A stretch of DNA of 64,000 nucleotides from Methylocystis echinoides (GTDB taxonomy: Bacteria > Pseudomonadota > Alphaproteobacteria > Rhizobiales > Beijerinckiaceae): contig NZ_BSEC01000001.1 in the NCBI RefSeq assembly GCF_027923385.1, positions 3,136,001 to 3,200,000 on the forward strand, given 5' to 3'. Numbering within the stretch: position 1 is the first letter of the stretch; every line of letters begins with the position of its first letter. Of this stretch, positions 28,607-36,622 are shown piece by piece. A model generated the notes under the pieces. That model searched no databases. It saw nothing but the letters and a program-made list of their open reading frames with translations, and was not told the origin of the DNA. The translations under genes were made by a program, and so were the position numbers.

Positions 28607-28999
28607 CTACACGGGCGGGCCGCGGGCTCCTGGACCAATTAATTTATATTGAACGAGACGCGCAGAAGCGTTCTGGCCGTATGTCAGCCGGACCGCGATC
28701 GGCGGCTTGGGGAGCGCAGTGGCGTTGTGGCTATCAAGGTAAAGTTGGGAGCCGACGCTGCAGGCAATGCAGCAATCAATGTGAGAACCGTGCTGGGTAG
28801 CCGGAGGGTCTCTCCCAAGGTTAGTTACATCCCCAACCTTCTCGACGCCCGCATCTACCTTGGCCACGCAAGGAGCGGCTTCGCCGAAAATGTGGTCCCG
28901 GCCGAGCGCGGCCAGCGGCGACACGATCTGTAAAATAGCGATCAGTGTGACGACGAGCGCCACCCGAAAGCCGATACAAATGTGCCTAATTCTCCACAT
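28607..28999 (-). CDS. DUF2946-like protein upstream of the RTX gene
   Basis: A 130-residue protein with an N-terminal signal or anchor (FRVALVVTLIAILQIVSPLA), a Cys patch HIDCCIACSVGS near residue 75 and the C-terminal tail GARGPPV. The CC..C patch plus RGPP tail is the same layout as the proteins at 12010 and 29512. ATG at 28999, no strong ribosome site. It is on the RTX strand, 257 bases upstream of it, and may be its first operon partner. A copper link is inferred from family resemblance only. Confidence 0.55.
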   Translation of the reverse strand: MWRIRHICIGFRVALVVTLIAILQIVSPLAALGRDHIFGEAAPCVAKVDAGVEKVGDVTNLGRDPPATQHGSHIDCCIACSVGSQLYLDSHNATALPKPPIAVRLTYGQNASARLVQYKLIGPGARGPPV

Positions 29000-29511
29000 T
29001 CGTTATCCACTATATCAGCCGAGCCATTCGGTCAATGAGAGAAAGTGAGAAAGGCGCATAATCAATTTGCGACAAGAGCGCACAGCCGCCACGGAGCGAC
29101 GGGAGCGACCATGGCTCCCAGGTTCAATCGCATGTCAAAACTGGCGCGACGGCGTACCCGCCCGATCGAGCGATCATCGGCGCGACCGCGGATCCGAACT
29201 TACGAGCGGATGCGGCCGAGCAGGAGAGTTCGAGCAGAAGTCACACAAGCGTGGCGGCGACTGGGGCAAGACATGAAATCTCATTACCCGGCCCGGCGTC
29301 GAGCTTTACCGAGGCGATCTTCCGGTCAGCTCGACTCTCATCAACCCACTTGATGAAGGTCATATGTTATGCGCGCCAAAAGCCGGGCTACTTTGCAAGA
29401 TACAAGTTTCTAGTTGATCTCCATCAACCCGGCAGCTTTTCAATAACATTGAGCGCAACAAACCCGCAAAAAGTTGTTGCGCCCTTTTGTTTTGAATTTA
29501 CATTCGCGGCC
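29000..29511. other. Divergent intergenic region between two DUF2946-like genes
   Basis: About 510 bases between divergent small genes. Short open frames here are Arg-rich and lack starts with ribosome sites, so I call no gene. The region should hold promoters for both sides. The more AT-rich segments are 29000-29060 and 29360-29500. Confidence 0.4.
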
Positions 29512-29919
29512 GTGATTGATCTGCGTCGCTATACCAGCCTCAAACAGCGCCCCCATTTGGCGCTGGTTCTGGTTGTTGTGCTGATCATGCAAGCGGGTGT
29601 TTCGGTCCTTGTCGAACAGGGCAAATTCTCTGTTGGCCAGTCGGCTGTCATTTCGAGCAATGTAACCAGCTTATGCGTGAACAGCGGCTCCGAGCTCGGC
29701 GCTCCAAAACACTCGAGCGGCGTCGAATGCCTGCTCTGCGCGATGTCCGACGGAAGAGGTTGGCAGTTTCTTGCAACGCCAGCTCCCACCCAACTGATTA
29801 TCCTGTTGCGGCCGGAGAGCACGTCTCATCCCCGATACACGGCACAGGATGACCCTCTCCCGTTCAATACGCCAGATTGGTTAAGCTCGAGAACCTCCCG
29901 GGGCCCGCCGAGGGCCTGA
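29512..29919 (+). CDS. DUF2946-like protein, divergent copy
   Basis: A 135-residue product from a GTG at 29512: basic n-region (VIDLRRYTSLKQRPH), hydrophobic helix (LALVLVVVLIMQAG), Cys patch VECLLCAMSD near residue 80 and the C-terminal tail SRGPPRA. It shares this layout with the proteins at 12010 and 28607 but little other sequence. The open frame extends upstream to 29251, so the start is uncertain: an ATG at 29353 exists, and no candidate has a clear ribosome site. It precedes the glycosyltransferase gene on the same strand. Confidence 0.55.
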   Translation: MIDLRRYTSLKQRPHLALVLVVVLIMQAGVSVLVEQGKFSVGQSAVISSNVTSLCVNSGSELGAPKHSSGVECLLCAMSDGRGWQFLATPAPTQLIILLRPESTSHPRYTAQDDPLPFNTPDWLSSRTSRGPPRA

Positions 29920-30323
29920 ATGATCTTCGCGACTGTCGCCTAGCGCGCATTCCGGCGCGGCCAACGTCGCGCGTCGGCCATCCACGCTCCAATCTCTGAA
30001 GACAATGCTCGTAACGCGATCGGGCGTTCGCCTATTCGCGGCGCGCGCCTGAGCATGTCCAGAGCGCAGCATTGAGGTCTCCTCGTGCGTAAGACCAGAC
30101 AAAAAAAGCAGTTGAACAGGCATCTCGTCGGCCAGGCTCACCGCAACTTCATCACGGCGTTTGCCTTCATCCTTATAATTGGACTAATGTTCAGCTTCTT
30201 CCTGACGACGCAGGGACATAACCTCCTGCCGCATCCTCATCCGTGGGCGATCCATTAGCCTGCGTTCCGATGGACGGCGATGTCGCCGGTCTGTTGCTCG
30301 CACAAATCGAGGAACCGGTACGC
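29920..30323. other. Region between DUF2946-like gene and glycosyltransferase
   Basis: About 400 bases. The glycosyltransferase frame is open back to a GTG at 30243, so part of this may be coding. No other gene is supported. A minus-strand open frame at 29881-30141 has no family match or ribosome site. Confidence 0.4.
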
Positions 30324-32639
30324 ATGGAGGAGGAGCACGCGAAACAGGAGCGACGATGCCTGCCCGAGGCGCTCTCGCTCTACCGTGCCGGCGCATTGCA
30401 CGAAGCGGCCAAATGCCTGGACGCCTTCCTGCGCATCCGCCCCCGTCACTTTGAAGCTCTCCATCTCTATGGCGTCATCGCCTGCCAACTCGGTCAGGCT
30501 GAACTGGGCGCAGTTTTGATCGGCCGCGCCATCGAGGTGAATCCGAACGACGGCGGCTGCTTTAATGATCTCGGCAACGCTTTTCTCGAGTTGAAACGTC
30601 CACAGGATGCGATTGAAGCCTATAACAGAGCGCTCGCCCTCTCGCCGAACAGCGCAGCCGCTCACATCAACCGGGGAAATGCGCTCAAGGAGCTGGGCCG
30701 CAGCAAAGAAGCCCTGGATGCTTACAGCGCAGCTCTCAGCATTCAGCCCAGCGTCGCGGAAGCCTATTGCAATCGCGCGGCCCTCCAGCTCGATCTGGAC
30801 CAGACGCATTGCGCGCTCGCGGACTATGAAAAGGCCGCTGCGCTGGCTCCGGAAATGATTGAAGCGCGATATGGATGCGGGCTTGCGCTGTATCGTCTCG
30901 AGCGCTTTCACGATGCATTGACTGCATATGACGCGGCCATCAACCTCAGGGGAGACCATGCGCCTTCCCATAACGGACGCGGCCTTTCGCTTCGTGCGCT
31001 GAGGCGCTTGAATGAAGCGCTCGGGAGTTTCGAAAAAGCGATCGCGCTCAGGCCCGACCATAGCGAAGCGCTCTATAACCAGGGCCTCACTTTCTACGAT
31101 CTCGGTCAAGCCAGGAAGGCGATTGAAGCTTTCGACCGAGCAATCGCCCTGCGTCCCAACCACGCCGAAGCGATCCTTGGTCGCGGCCTTTGCTTCCGTT
31201 TGCTGGGAGACGCACGCGCGGCGCTGGAATGCTTTCAATCGGCCTACAAGCGCGCGCCGCAAACGGACTATCTGGCCGGAGCTCTTTTCCGCGCGTATCA
31301 GGAAACCTGTCACCTTGCCGAGGGGGCGGAAATGGAGCCGACGCTCGTTGCACACATAATGCGAGGGGACAAAGCGGCGCTCCCCTGGATCACCCTCGGT
31401 CTAGTGGATTCGCTTTCGGTTCAATTACGCGCTGCCGAAATTTTCACAGGCGCAATGCGTCGGCGGCCACGCGCCGAATTATCGTTGCGTGTTTCCACGG
31501 GAAGACTGCGGATCGGTTATTTTTCTCCCGACTTTCGACGCCATCCGGTGATGGAAATGCTGGCTGGGGTTCTGGAACGGCATGACAAGGACAAGTTCGA
31601 GACGATTGCATTCTCGTTCGTCAAGGGGCCGGCCAACGATCGCATGCGTGCACGGGTTCAAGGAGCTTTCCATGAGTTTCTCGACGTCGACGGCATGTCT
31701 GATGACGCTCTCGTAGCCTTGTCCCGGAGAATGGGCGTCGACATCGCAGTAGATTTGGCGGGCTTCACGAATATGGGAAGGCCAGAGATCTTTCATCAGC
31801 GCGTAGCGCCGATTCAAGTAGGGTGCCTCGGTTACGCCGGAACCATGGGCCACGGACTGCTTGATTATCTCATCGCCGACCGAACGATTCTTCCACGCGA
31901 GAGTCGCAGCAATTATCCTGAAAAGATCGTGCTGATGCCCGATTGCTTCATGCCGGGCGACAGGCGAAGGCTTGCCGCCGGACCGCTCCCATCTCGCGTC
32001 GAAGCCGGGTTGCCGGAAGACTGTTTTGTTTTTTGCGGATTCAACAACATCGCAAAGATCAATCAGTCTGTCTTTCATACATGGATGCGGATTCTCGCTG
32101 CCGTAGAAGGCAGCGTCCTGTGGCTGACCGCGATGGATGAATATGCGATTGGCAATCTGCGCAAAGAGGCGGCGCGCAGAGGCGTCGATCCGATGCGGCT
32201 TGTCGTCGCTGAGCGTGTCCCGACCATGGCGCAACATGTGGCTCGGCAGCAATTGGCTGATTTGTTTCTGGATACCTTGCCCTACAACGCACACTCAACT
32301 GCGATGGACGCGCTATCAGCCGGGCTGCCTGTATTGACGCAGATCGGCGAGAGCTATGCGGCGCGAGTTACCGCGAGCCTCCTGAGGACACTCGAATTGC
32401 CGGAGTTGATCGTCACGAGGGTAGACGCATATGAGGCGCGCGCCATCGAACTTGCCCGCAACCCTCCCGCTTTGCTCGAAATTCGGAAAAAAATCATGGC
32501 CGCCCATCGCAAGTCTGCTTTGTTCGATACGGCGCGCTACACGCGGAACCTGGAATCTGCATTCATCGCCATGGCTGAACAACGCTGCTTCGGTTGCGAG
32601 CCGTCTGACATCGATCTGACAGGCTGGGTGAAAATGTAG
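30324..32639 (+). CDS. TPR-containing O-GlcNAc transferase-like (SPINDLY/GT41) glycosyltransferase
   Basis: Predicted cytoplasmic enzyme transferring a sugar from a nucleotide donor to protein Ser/Thr. Residues about 15-310 are eight or more TPR units (for example AIEAYNRALALSPNSAAAHI), which would hold the protein substrate. The C-terminal half (about 400-770) is a GT41 domain with RLRIGYFSPDFRRHPV, VAPIQVGCLGYAGTMG and LFLDTLPYNAHSTAMDALS, the usual GT41 landmarks. ATG at 30324 follows GAGGA ten bases upstream; the frame is open to a GTG at 30243. The target is unknown. The RTX protein and the Flp pilin are nearby candidates, but this is a guess. Confidence 0.88.
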   Translation: MEEEHAKQERRCLPEALSLYRAGALHEAAKCLDAFLRIRPRHFEALHLYGVIACQLGQAELGAVLIGRAIEVNPNDGGCFNDLGNAFLELKRPQDAIEAYNRALALSPNSAAAHINRGNALKELGRSKEALDAYSAALSIQPSVAEAYCNRAALQLDLDQTHCALADYEKAAALAPEMIEARYGCGLALYRLERFHDALTAYDAAINLRGDHAPSHNGRGLSLRALRRLNEALGSFEKAIALRPDHSEALYNQGLTFYDLGQARKAIEAFDRAIALRPNHAEAILGRGLCFRLLGDARAALECFQSAYKRAPQTDYLAGALFRAYQETCHLAEGAEMEPTLVAHIMRGDKAALPWITLGLVDSLSVQLRAAEIFTGAMRRRPRAELSLRVSTGRLRIGYFSPDFRRHPVMEMLAGVLERHDKDKFETIAFSFVKGPANDRMRARVQGAFHEFLDVDGMSDDALVALSRRMGVDIAVDLAGFTNMGRPEIFHQRVAPIQVGCLGYAGTMGHGLLDYLIADRTILPRESRSNYPEKIVLMPDCFMPGDRRRLAAGPLPSRVEAGLPEDCFVFCGFNNIAKINQSVFHTWMRILAAVEGSVLWLTAMDEYAIGNLRKEAARRGVDPMRLVVAERVPTMAQHVARQQLADLFLDTLPYNAHSTAMDALSAGLPVLTQIGESYAARVTASLLRTLELPELIVTRVDAYEARAIELARNPPALLEIRKKIMAAHRKSALFDTARYTRNLESAFIAMAEQRCFGCEPSDIDLTGWVKM

Positions 32640-32726
32640 CGCTTCGGTTGTCGTCACGAGCTCATCCGGACGAACGGCTCCGTCGTTATCAACTCGCCAC
32701 CTTGCTGTGGTCGATGGGCTTCGCCA

Positions 32727-33075
32727 ATGATTGTGCGCGTGATGGTGGCGACGAAGCCTGCGGACTTCCGCAAGGACGCGGAGGGCCTCGCGGCGCTGGT
32801 GCGCGAGACGATGCCTCGCGATCCCTTCGACGGCGCGATTTTCGGCGATGAGGGCGGACCGCATCAGGCTTCTCGTCTGGGACGGCACGGGCGTGCGCCT
32901 CCTTGCCAAACGACTGGAGGACGGGGAATTCCGCTGGCCGACGATCGAAGACGGTTTAATGCGATTGTCAGCGGCGCAGTTTCCGGCGCTGCTGGAGGGG
33001 GCTCGACTGGCGACGCGTCCACTCGCCAATGAGACGCCGGCGCCGGCCTTGCCCGGACGAGCTGCGACACAGTGA
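32727..33075 (+). pseudogene. Frameshifted IS66-family TnpB (Orf2) remnant
   Basis: The first part, in frame from 32727, reads RVMVATKPADFRKDAEGLAA, and the second, in another frame from about 32848, reads DRIRLLVWDGTGVRLLAKRL. Joined, they give the IS66 Orf2/TnpB family. The join near 32840 has lost a few bases, including the usual YVFRAKR segment, so the gene is broken. No tnpA or tnpC and no ends are seen in 32640-33281. The remaining sequence there, up to the tRNA, shows no other gene. Confidence 0.85.
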
Positions 33076-33281
33076 ATCTGGGTAAAGCCAACAGAAACGC
33101 TGCACAACTGACGGTTCGAAAATCGGCCCGAGAGACATTCGGGCCGCCCAGGCGTTGCGAGTCCCGGTATTGCGTCTCTGTGGAGCGGTCGCTGCAAGAC
33201 CCCTCCGTAACCTACGGAAATATCAGCCTCTCCCCACCACAGGCGAGGGTCCTAAGAGACACAAGAGATCAGGGAGTTAGC

Positions 33282-33355
33282 TGGCTGGGGGACCTGGATT
33301 CGAACCAAGATTAACGGAGTCAGAGTCCGCTGTTCTACCGTTGAACTATCCCCCA
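33282..33355 (-). tRNA. tRNA-Gln (CTG anticodon)
   Basis: A complete cloverleaf on the minus strand. Acceptor arms TGGGGGA/TCCCCCA, D-arm with AGTTCAACGGT, anticodon stem GCGGA/TCCGT with loop CTCTGAC (anticodon CTG), T-arm with GGTTCGAATCC, discriminator G and an encoded CCA. It reads glutamine codon CAG. IS66 debris lies close by, consistent with tRNA genes as insertion spots. Confidence 0.95.
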
Positions 33356-33571
33356 ACGGGCTGAGCGTTCTGGCGCTGCAGCGGGTCGTGATCTAGAGAG
33401 AGCGGGGCGCGCTGTCAACCGTCCTGTCGCGCGGGGGAAAGCCTGGGCCAAAGCGGGCGCGGCGCGATCCCACTTGCAGGCGGGTCGCCAATCCTGCATG
33501 TAGGACGTTCGACCCGTGGGGTCGCGCAGGCGGCGAAAGCGCGAGAAACCTTCTATCGCGGGAGCACATAG

Positions 33572-34681
33572 GTGGCAGGGACCGAGCGGCCCGGGAATGC
33601 GGGGCCAGGTCTGGAAGCGATGGAGGCCGTCCAGGCCCATCCGGCCGGGGTTACGGCCGCGTCCACGCTCGCGCTCGGCCGCCCCGCCCCATCGGGCCCG
33701 CATACATATGCCGCGCTGGATCTCGGCACCAACAATTGCCGGCTGCTGATCGCCCGCCCCGAGCGCCGCTCGCGCCGTCGCAACACCGACTTCCTGCGCG
33801 TCATCGACGCGTTCTCGCGCATCGTCCGGCTTGGCGAGGGGCTCGGCAGAGCCGGGCGGATCAGCGAAGCCGCCATCGAACGCACCATCGTCGCCCTCGA
33901 CGTCTGCCGCGCCAAGATGGAGACACGCGGCGTCACCCGCGCGCGGCTGGTCGCGACCCAGGCCTGTCGCGGCGCCGCCAATGGCGACGAATTCGTCGCG
34001 CGCGTCCGCGAGCGCACCGGGCTCGAGCTCGAGGTCATCGATCGGGAGACGGAAGCCCGCTTCGCCGCGCGCGGCTGCGGTTCGCTCGCCGATCCCCATG
34101 CCTCGAGCGTGCTGCTGTTCGACATCGGCGGCGGCTCCACCGAACTGGTCTGGCTGACGCGGCCCTCCGCGCCCGGGGAGCACCGCGACCTGCATAGCTG
34201 GACCTCGCTCGAACTCGGCGTGGTGACGCTCGCCGAACATTTCGGCGGCCGGGCGGTCGACGCCCGCACCTTCACCGCGATGAAGAACCATGCGCTCGAA
34301 GCGCTGGAGCATTTCGTCGAGGCGACCGCCGAAATCCGCCGCTGTTCGCGCTTTCACCTTCTTGGCACCTCGGGCACGGTCACGACTCTCGCCGGCGTGC
34401 ATCTCGGGCTCGAGCGCTACGACCGCTGGCGCGTGGACGGGCTCTGGATGACCGACGCCGAGGCGACCCGCGCCATCGACCGGCTGCGCGCGATGGATTT
34501 CGACGAGCGCGTCGCCAATGGCTGCATCGGTCCGCAACGCGCCGACCTGGTCCTCGCCGGCTGCGCGATCTTCGAGGCGATCCGCGAAGTGTTTCCGGCG
34601 GCGCGCACCCGCATCGCCGACAGGGGCCTGCGCGAGGGCATGCTGCTCGAACTCATGGAAGCCGACGGCGCGCTGGCCTGA
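33572..34681 (+). CDS. Ppx/GppA family phosphatase
   Basis: Exopolyphosphatase or guanosine pentaphosphate phosphatase of the actin-like ATPase fold, 369 residues. Visible motifs are YAALDLGTNNCRLLIA (phosphate-1 loop, about residue 46), EARFAARG, LLFDIGGGSTELVW (phosphate-2 loop, about 187) and LLGTSGTVTTLAGVH (about 267). The length fits the short alphaproteobacterial form without the extra C-terminal domains of E. coli Ppx. GTG start with GGAG upstream. Polyphosphate versus pppGpp specificity cannot be read from the sequence. Confidence 0.9.
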   Translation: MAGTERPGNAGPGLEAMEAVQAHPAGVTAASTLALGRPAPSGPHTYAALDLGTNNCRLLIARPERRSRRRNTDFLRVIDAFSRIVRLGEGLGRAGRISEAAIERTIVALDVCRAKMETRGVTRARLVATQACRGAANGDEFVARVRERTGLELEVIDRETEARFAARGCGSLADPHASSVLLFDIGGGSTELVWLTRPSAPGEHRDLHSWTSLELGVVTLAEHFGGRAVDARTFTAMKNHALEALEHFVEATAEIRRCSRFHLLGTSGTVTTLAGVHLGLERYDRWRVDGLWMTDAEATRAIDRLRAMDFDERVANGCIGPQRADLVLAGCAIFEAIREVFPAARTRIADRGLREGMLLELMEADGALA

Positions 34682-34772
34682 GACGCGCCCTCTCGACGCG
34701 CACGAGCTCTAGCTTCAGAATAAGCGCCGCTGATTCGGAGTTTCCGTTGCCCCTGCGAGCGCACGCCGCCCC

Positions 34773-35978
34773 ATGACAGACGAACTGAACGCCCCGCTCG
34801 GCAGGACCCGCCCGCCGCGGACGGAGCCGGCGGCGCCACGACGATACAGCGCGCGCGCAGTGGCGGGCGGCGCCGCCGCGCTGGCGCTCGCCCTGCTCTA
34901 TCTTGCGCCCCGCGATCCCTTTGGCGGGGAGCCCCACGCCGTCGCCAGAATAGAGGCCGCGAAGGCCCCCGAGCCGCCCGCCGCGCCAGCGGCGGCGCAG
35001 GCGCCCCAGTCGGCGAGCCAGGAGCCGAAAGCCGACGCGACCGCAGCGCAAATGTTCGAGGAGGCCGCCGGTGTGAAAGTCACGCGCCGCGGCGGCGAGG
35101 GCGGCACGGCGCGCATCATACATGTGGAGCCCGCCTCGGGCGTCCGCCTCCCGGCCGCGCCCGATCGGCGGGTGACGGAAAAGGGCCCCCATGGGCAATT
35201 GCCGAAGATCGGCCCCGACGGCGCCCGGCCGATGGACGTCTACGCCCGTCCCTTCGTCACCTCGACCGCGCTGGCGCCCGGCGCGCCGCGCCTCGCCCTG
35301 ATCATCGGCGGTCTCGGGCTGAACGCCGGATCGACCATGCAGGCGGTCGACCAGCTTCCCGATGAGGTCACCCTCGCCTTCGCGCCTTATGGCGCCGATG
35401 TCGACCGGCTGGCCCAGCAGGCGCGCGCGCGCGGGCACGAGACCCTTCTCCAGGCGCCCATGGAGCCCTTCGACTATCCCCATAATAATCCGGGCCCGCA
35501 TACGCTTACGACAGCCGCCCCGGATGGCGGAAGCGACGATCTGCGCTGGCTGATGAGCCGCTTCACAGGTTATGCTGGCGTCATGAATCACCTTGGCGGG
35601 CGCTTTTCGGCCGATGAATCGGCCATGTCCGGCGCACTGGGCGAGATCGCCCAGCGCGGCCTGTTCTATGTCGACGACGGCGCCTCGCCGCAGTCCCGGG
35701 CGGGGGACGTCGCGCGCGCGATCGGGGCGCCCTTCGCGCAGGTCGACGTCAATCTCGACGAAGGCGGCAGGACCGAGCCGCTGGAGGCGGCGCTGGCGCG
35801 GCTCGAGACGCTCGCCCGCGGGAAGGGCGCCGCGATCGGCTTCGCCAACGCCACGCCCGCCGCCGTCGCGCGCATCGCGCGCTTCGCGCGGGATCTGGAG
35901 CGGCGCGGGATCGCGCTTGCGCCGGTGTCCGCCACCCTCGCCACGCGCGGCGCGGGCGCGGCGCAAGGGCGGAAATGA
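34773..35978 (+). CDS. Divergent polysaccharide deacetylase family protein (YibQ-like)
   Basis: A membrane-anchored or exported protein of 401 residues: basic N-terminus, one hydrophobic segment ([16 protein letters not shown]), an Ala/Pro-rich linker (about 55-95), then a polysaccharide deacetylase 2 domain (about 165-395). The domain has [50 protein letters not shown] and the VMNHLGGRF motif. The first two are diverged in the Asp-containing strand (IGGLGLN where active deacetylases have DDxG), so activity is doubtful. It overlaps the rppH start by four bases. Confidence 0.87.
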   Translation: MTDELNAPLGRTRPPRTEPAAPRRYSARAVAGGAAALALALLYLAPRDPFGGEPHAVARIEAAKAPEPPAAPAAAQAPQSASQEPKADATAAQMFEEAAGVKVTRRGGEGGTARIIHVEPASGVRLPAAPDRRVTEKGPHGQLPKIGPDGARPMDVYARPFVTSTALAPGAPRLALIIGGLGLNAGSTMQAVDQLPDEVTLAFAPYGADVDRLAQQARARGHETLLQAPMEPFDYPHNNPGPHTLTTAAPDGGSDDLRWLMSRFTGYAGVMNHLGGRFSADESAMSGALGEIAQRGLFYVDDGASPQSRAGDVARAIGAPFAQVDVNLDEGGRTEPLEAALARLETLARGKGAAIGFANATPAAVARIARFARDLERRGIALAPVSATLATRGAGAAQGRK

Positions 35979-36487
35979 TGACCCGCGATCCGGATCGCCG
36001 CTACCGCCCCTGTGTCGGGGTGACGCTCATCAACAAGGATGGGCTTGTTTTCGTCGGACATCGGCGCGCCAAGGGCGCCTTCGATCAGGTCGCCGCCCCC
36101 TATTTGTGGCAAATGCCGCAGGGCGGGATCGACGAGGGCGAGACGCCCTACGAAGCGGCGCTGCGCGAACTGTACGAAGAAACCAATGTCTCCAGCGTCG
36201 CGTTCCTGGCCGAGGCCCCGGCGTGGCTGTCCTACGATCTGCCGCCCGACGCCAAGAAGAGCTGGTCCGGCAAATATGTCGGCCAGACCCAGCGGTGGTT
36301 CGCCTTCCGCTTTCTGGGCGCCGACGACGAAATCGACATCCATTCGCCCGGCGGCGGCAAGCACAAGCCCGAGTTCGACGACTGGCGCTGGGAAAGGCTC
36401 CCGGCGCTGCCGGCGCTGATCGTGCCCTTCAAGCGGCAGGTTTACCTCGACGTCGTCGCCGCCTTCGCCGAACTGGCGGCGCAATAA
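35975..36487 (+). CDS. rppH: RNA pyrophosphohydrolase (Nudix)
   Basis: Removes pyrophosphate from the 5' end of mRNA to trigger decay, or cleaves dinucleoside polyphosphates. The Nudix box is intact: [17 protein letters not shown] followed by YEETNV, near residues 49-71. The N-terminus ([20 protein letters not shown]) and [15 protein letters not shown] are the usual alphaproteobacterial RppH segments. 170 residues, the expected length. Its ATG overlaps the previous stop. Confidence 0.95.
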   Translation: MMTRDPDRRYRPCVGVTLINKDGLVFVGHRRAKGAFDQVAAPYLWQMPQGGIDEGETPYEAALRELYEETNVSSVAFLAEAPAWLSYDLPPDAKKSWSGKYVGQTQRWFAFRFLGADDEIDIHSPGGGKHKPEFDDWRWERLPALPALIVPFKRQVYLDVVAAFAELAAQ

Positions 36488-36622
36488 GCCGGCGTTTCGT
36501 TTCGTGGCGCGCGCGCCGTCTCCTGCCCGACTTCACGACGCGGGCTTCATAACAATGTCGCAATTTAGCTTTGCCTTGCGCATCCGGGGCGGCGTGGACT
36601 GTCAGGCCGAGAGATTTCGCAA

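Noticed and set aside
29045-29353. Small Arg-rich open frames in the gap between the DUF2946-like genes
   Set aside because: Composition is non-protein-like, with no ribosome site and no similarity.
29881-30141. Minus-strand frame of 86 codons
   Set aside because: No start with a ribosome site, no family resemblance, and it overlaps the end of the DUF2946-like gene.
33335-34537. Minus-strand open frame overlapping tRNA-Gln and the Ppx/GppA gene
   Set aside because: It would run through a complete tRNA gene, and the opposite strand holds a well-supported phosphatase.
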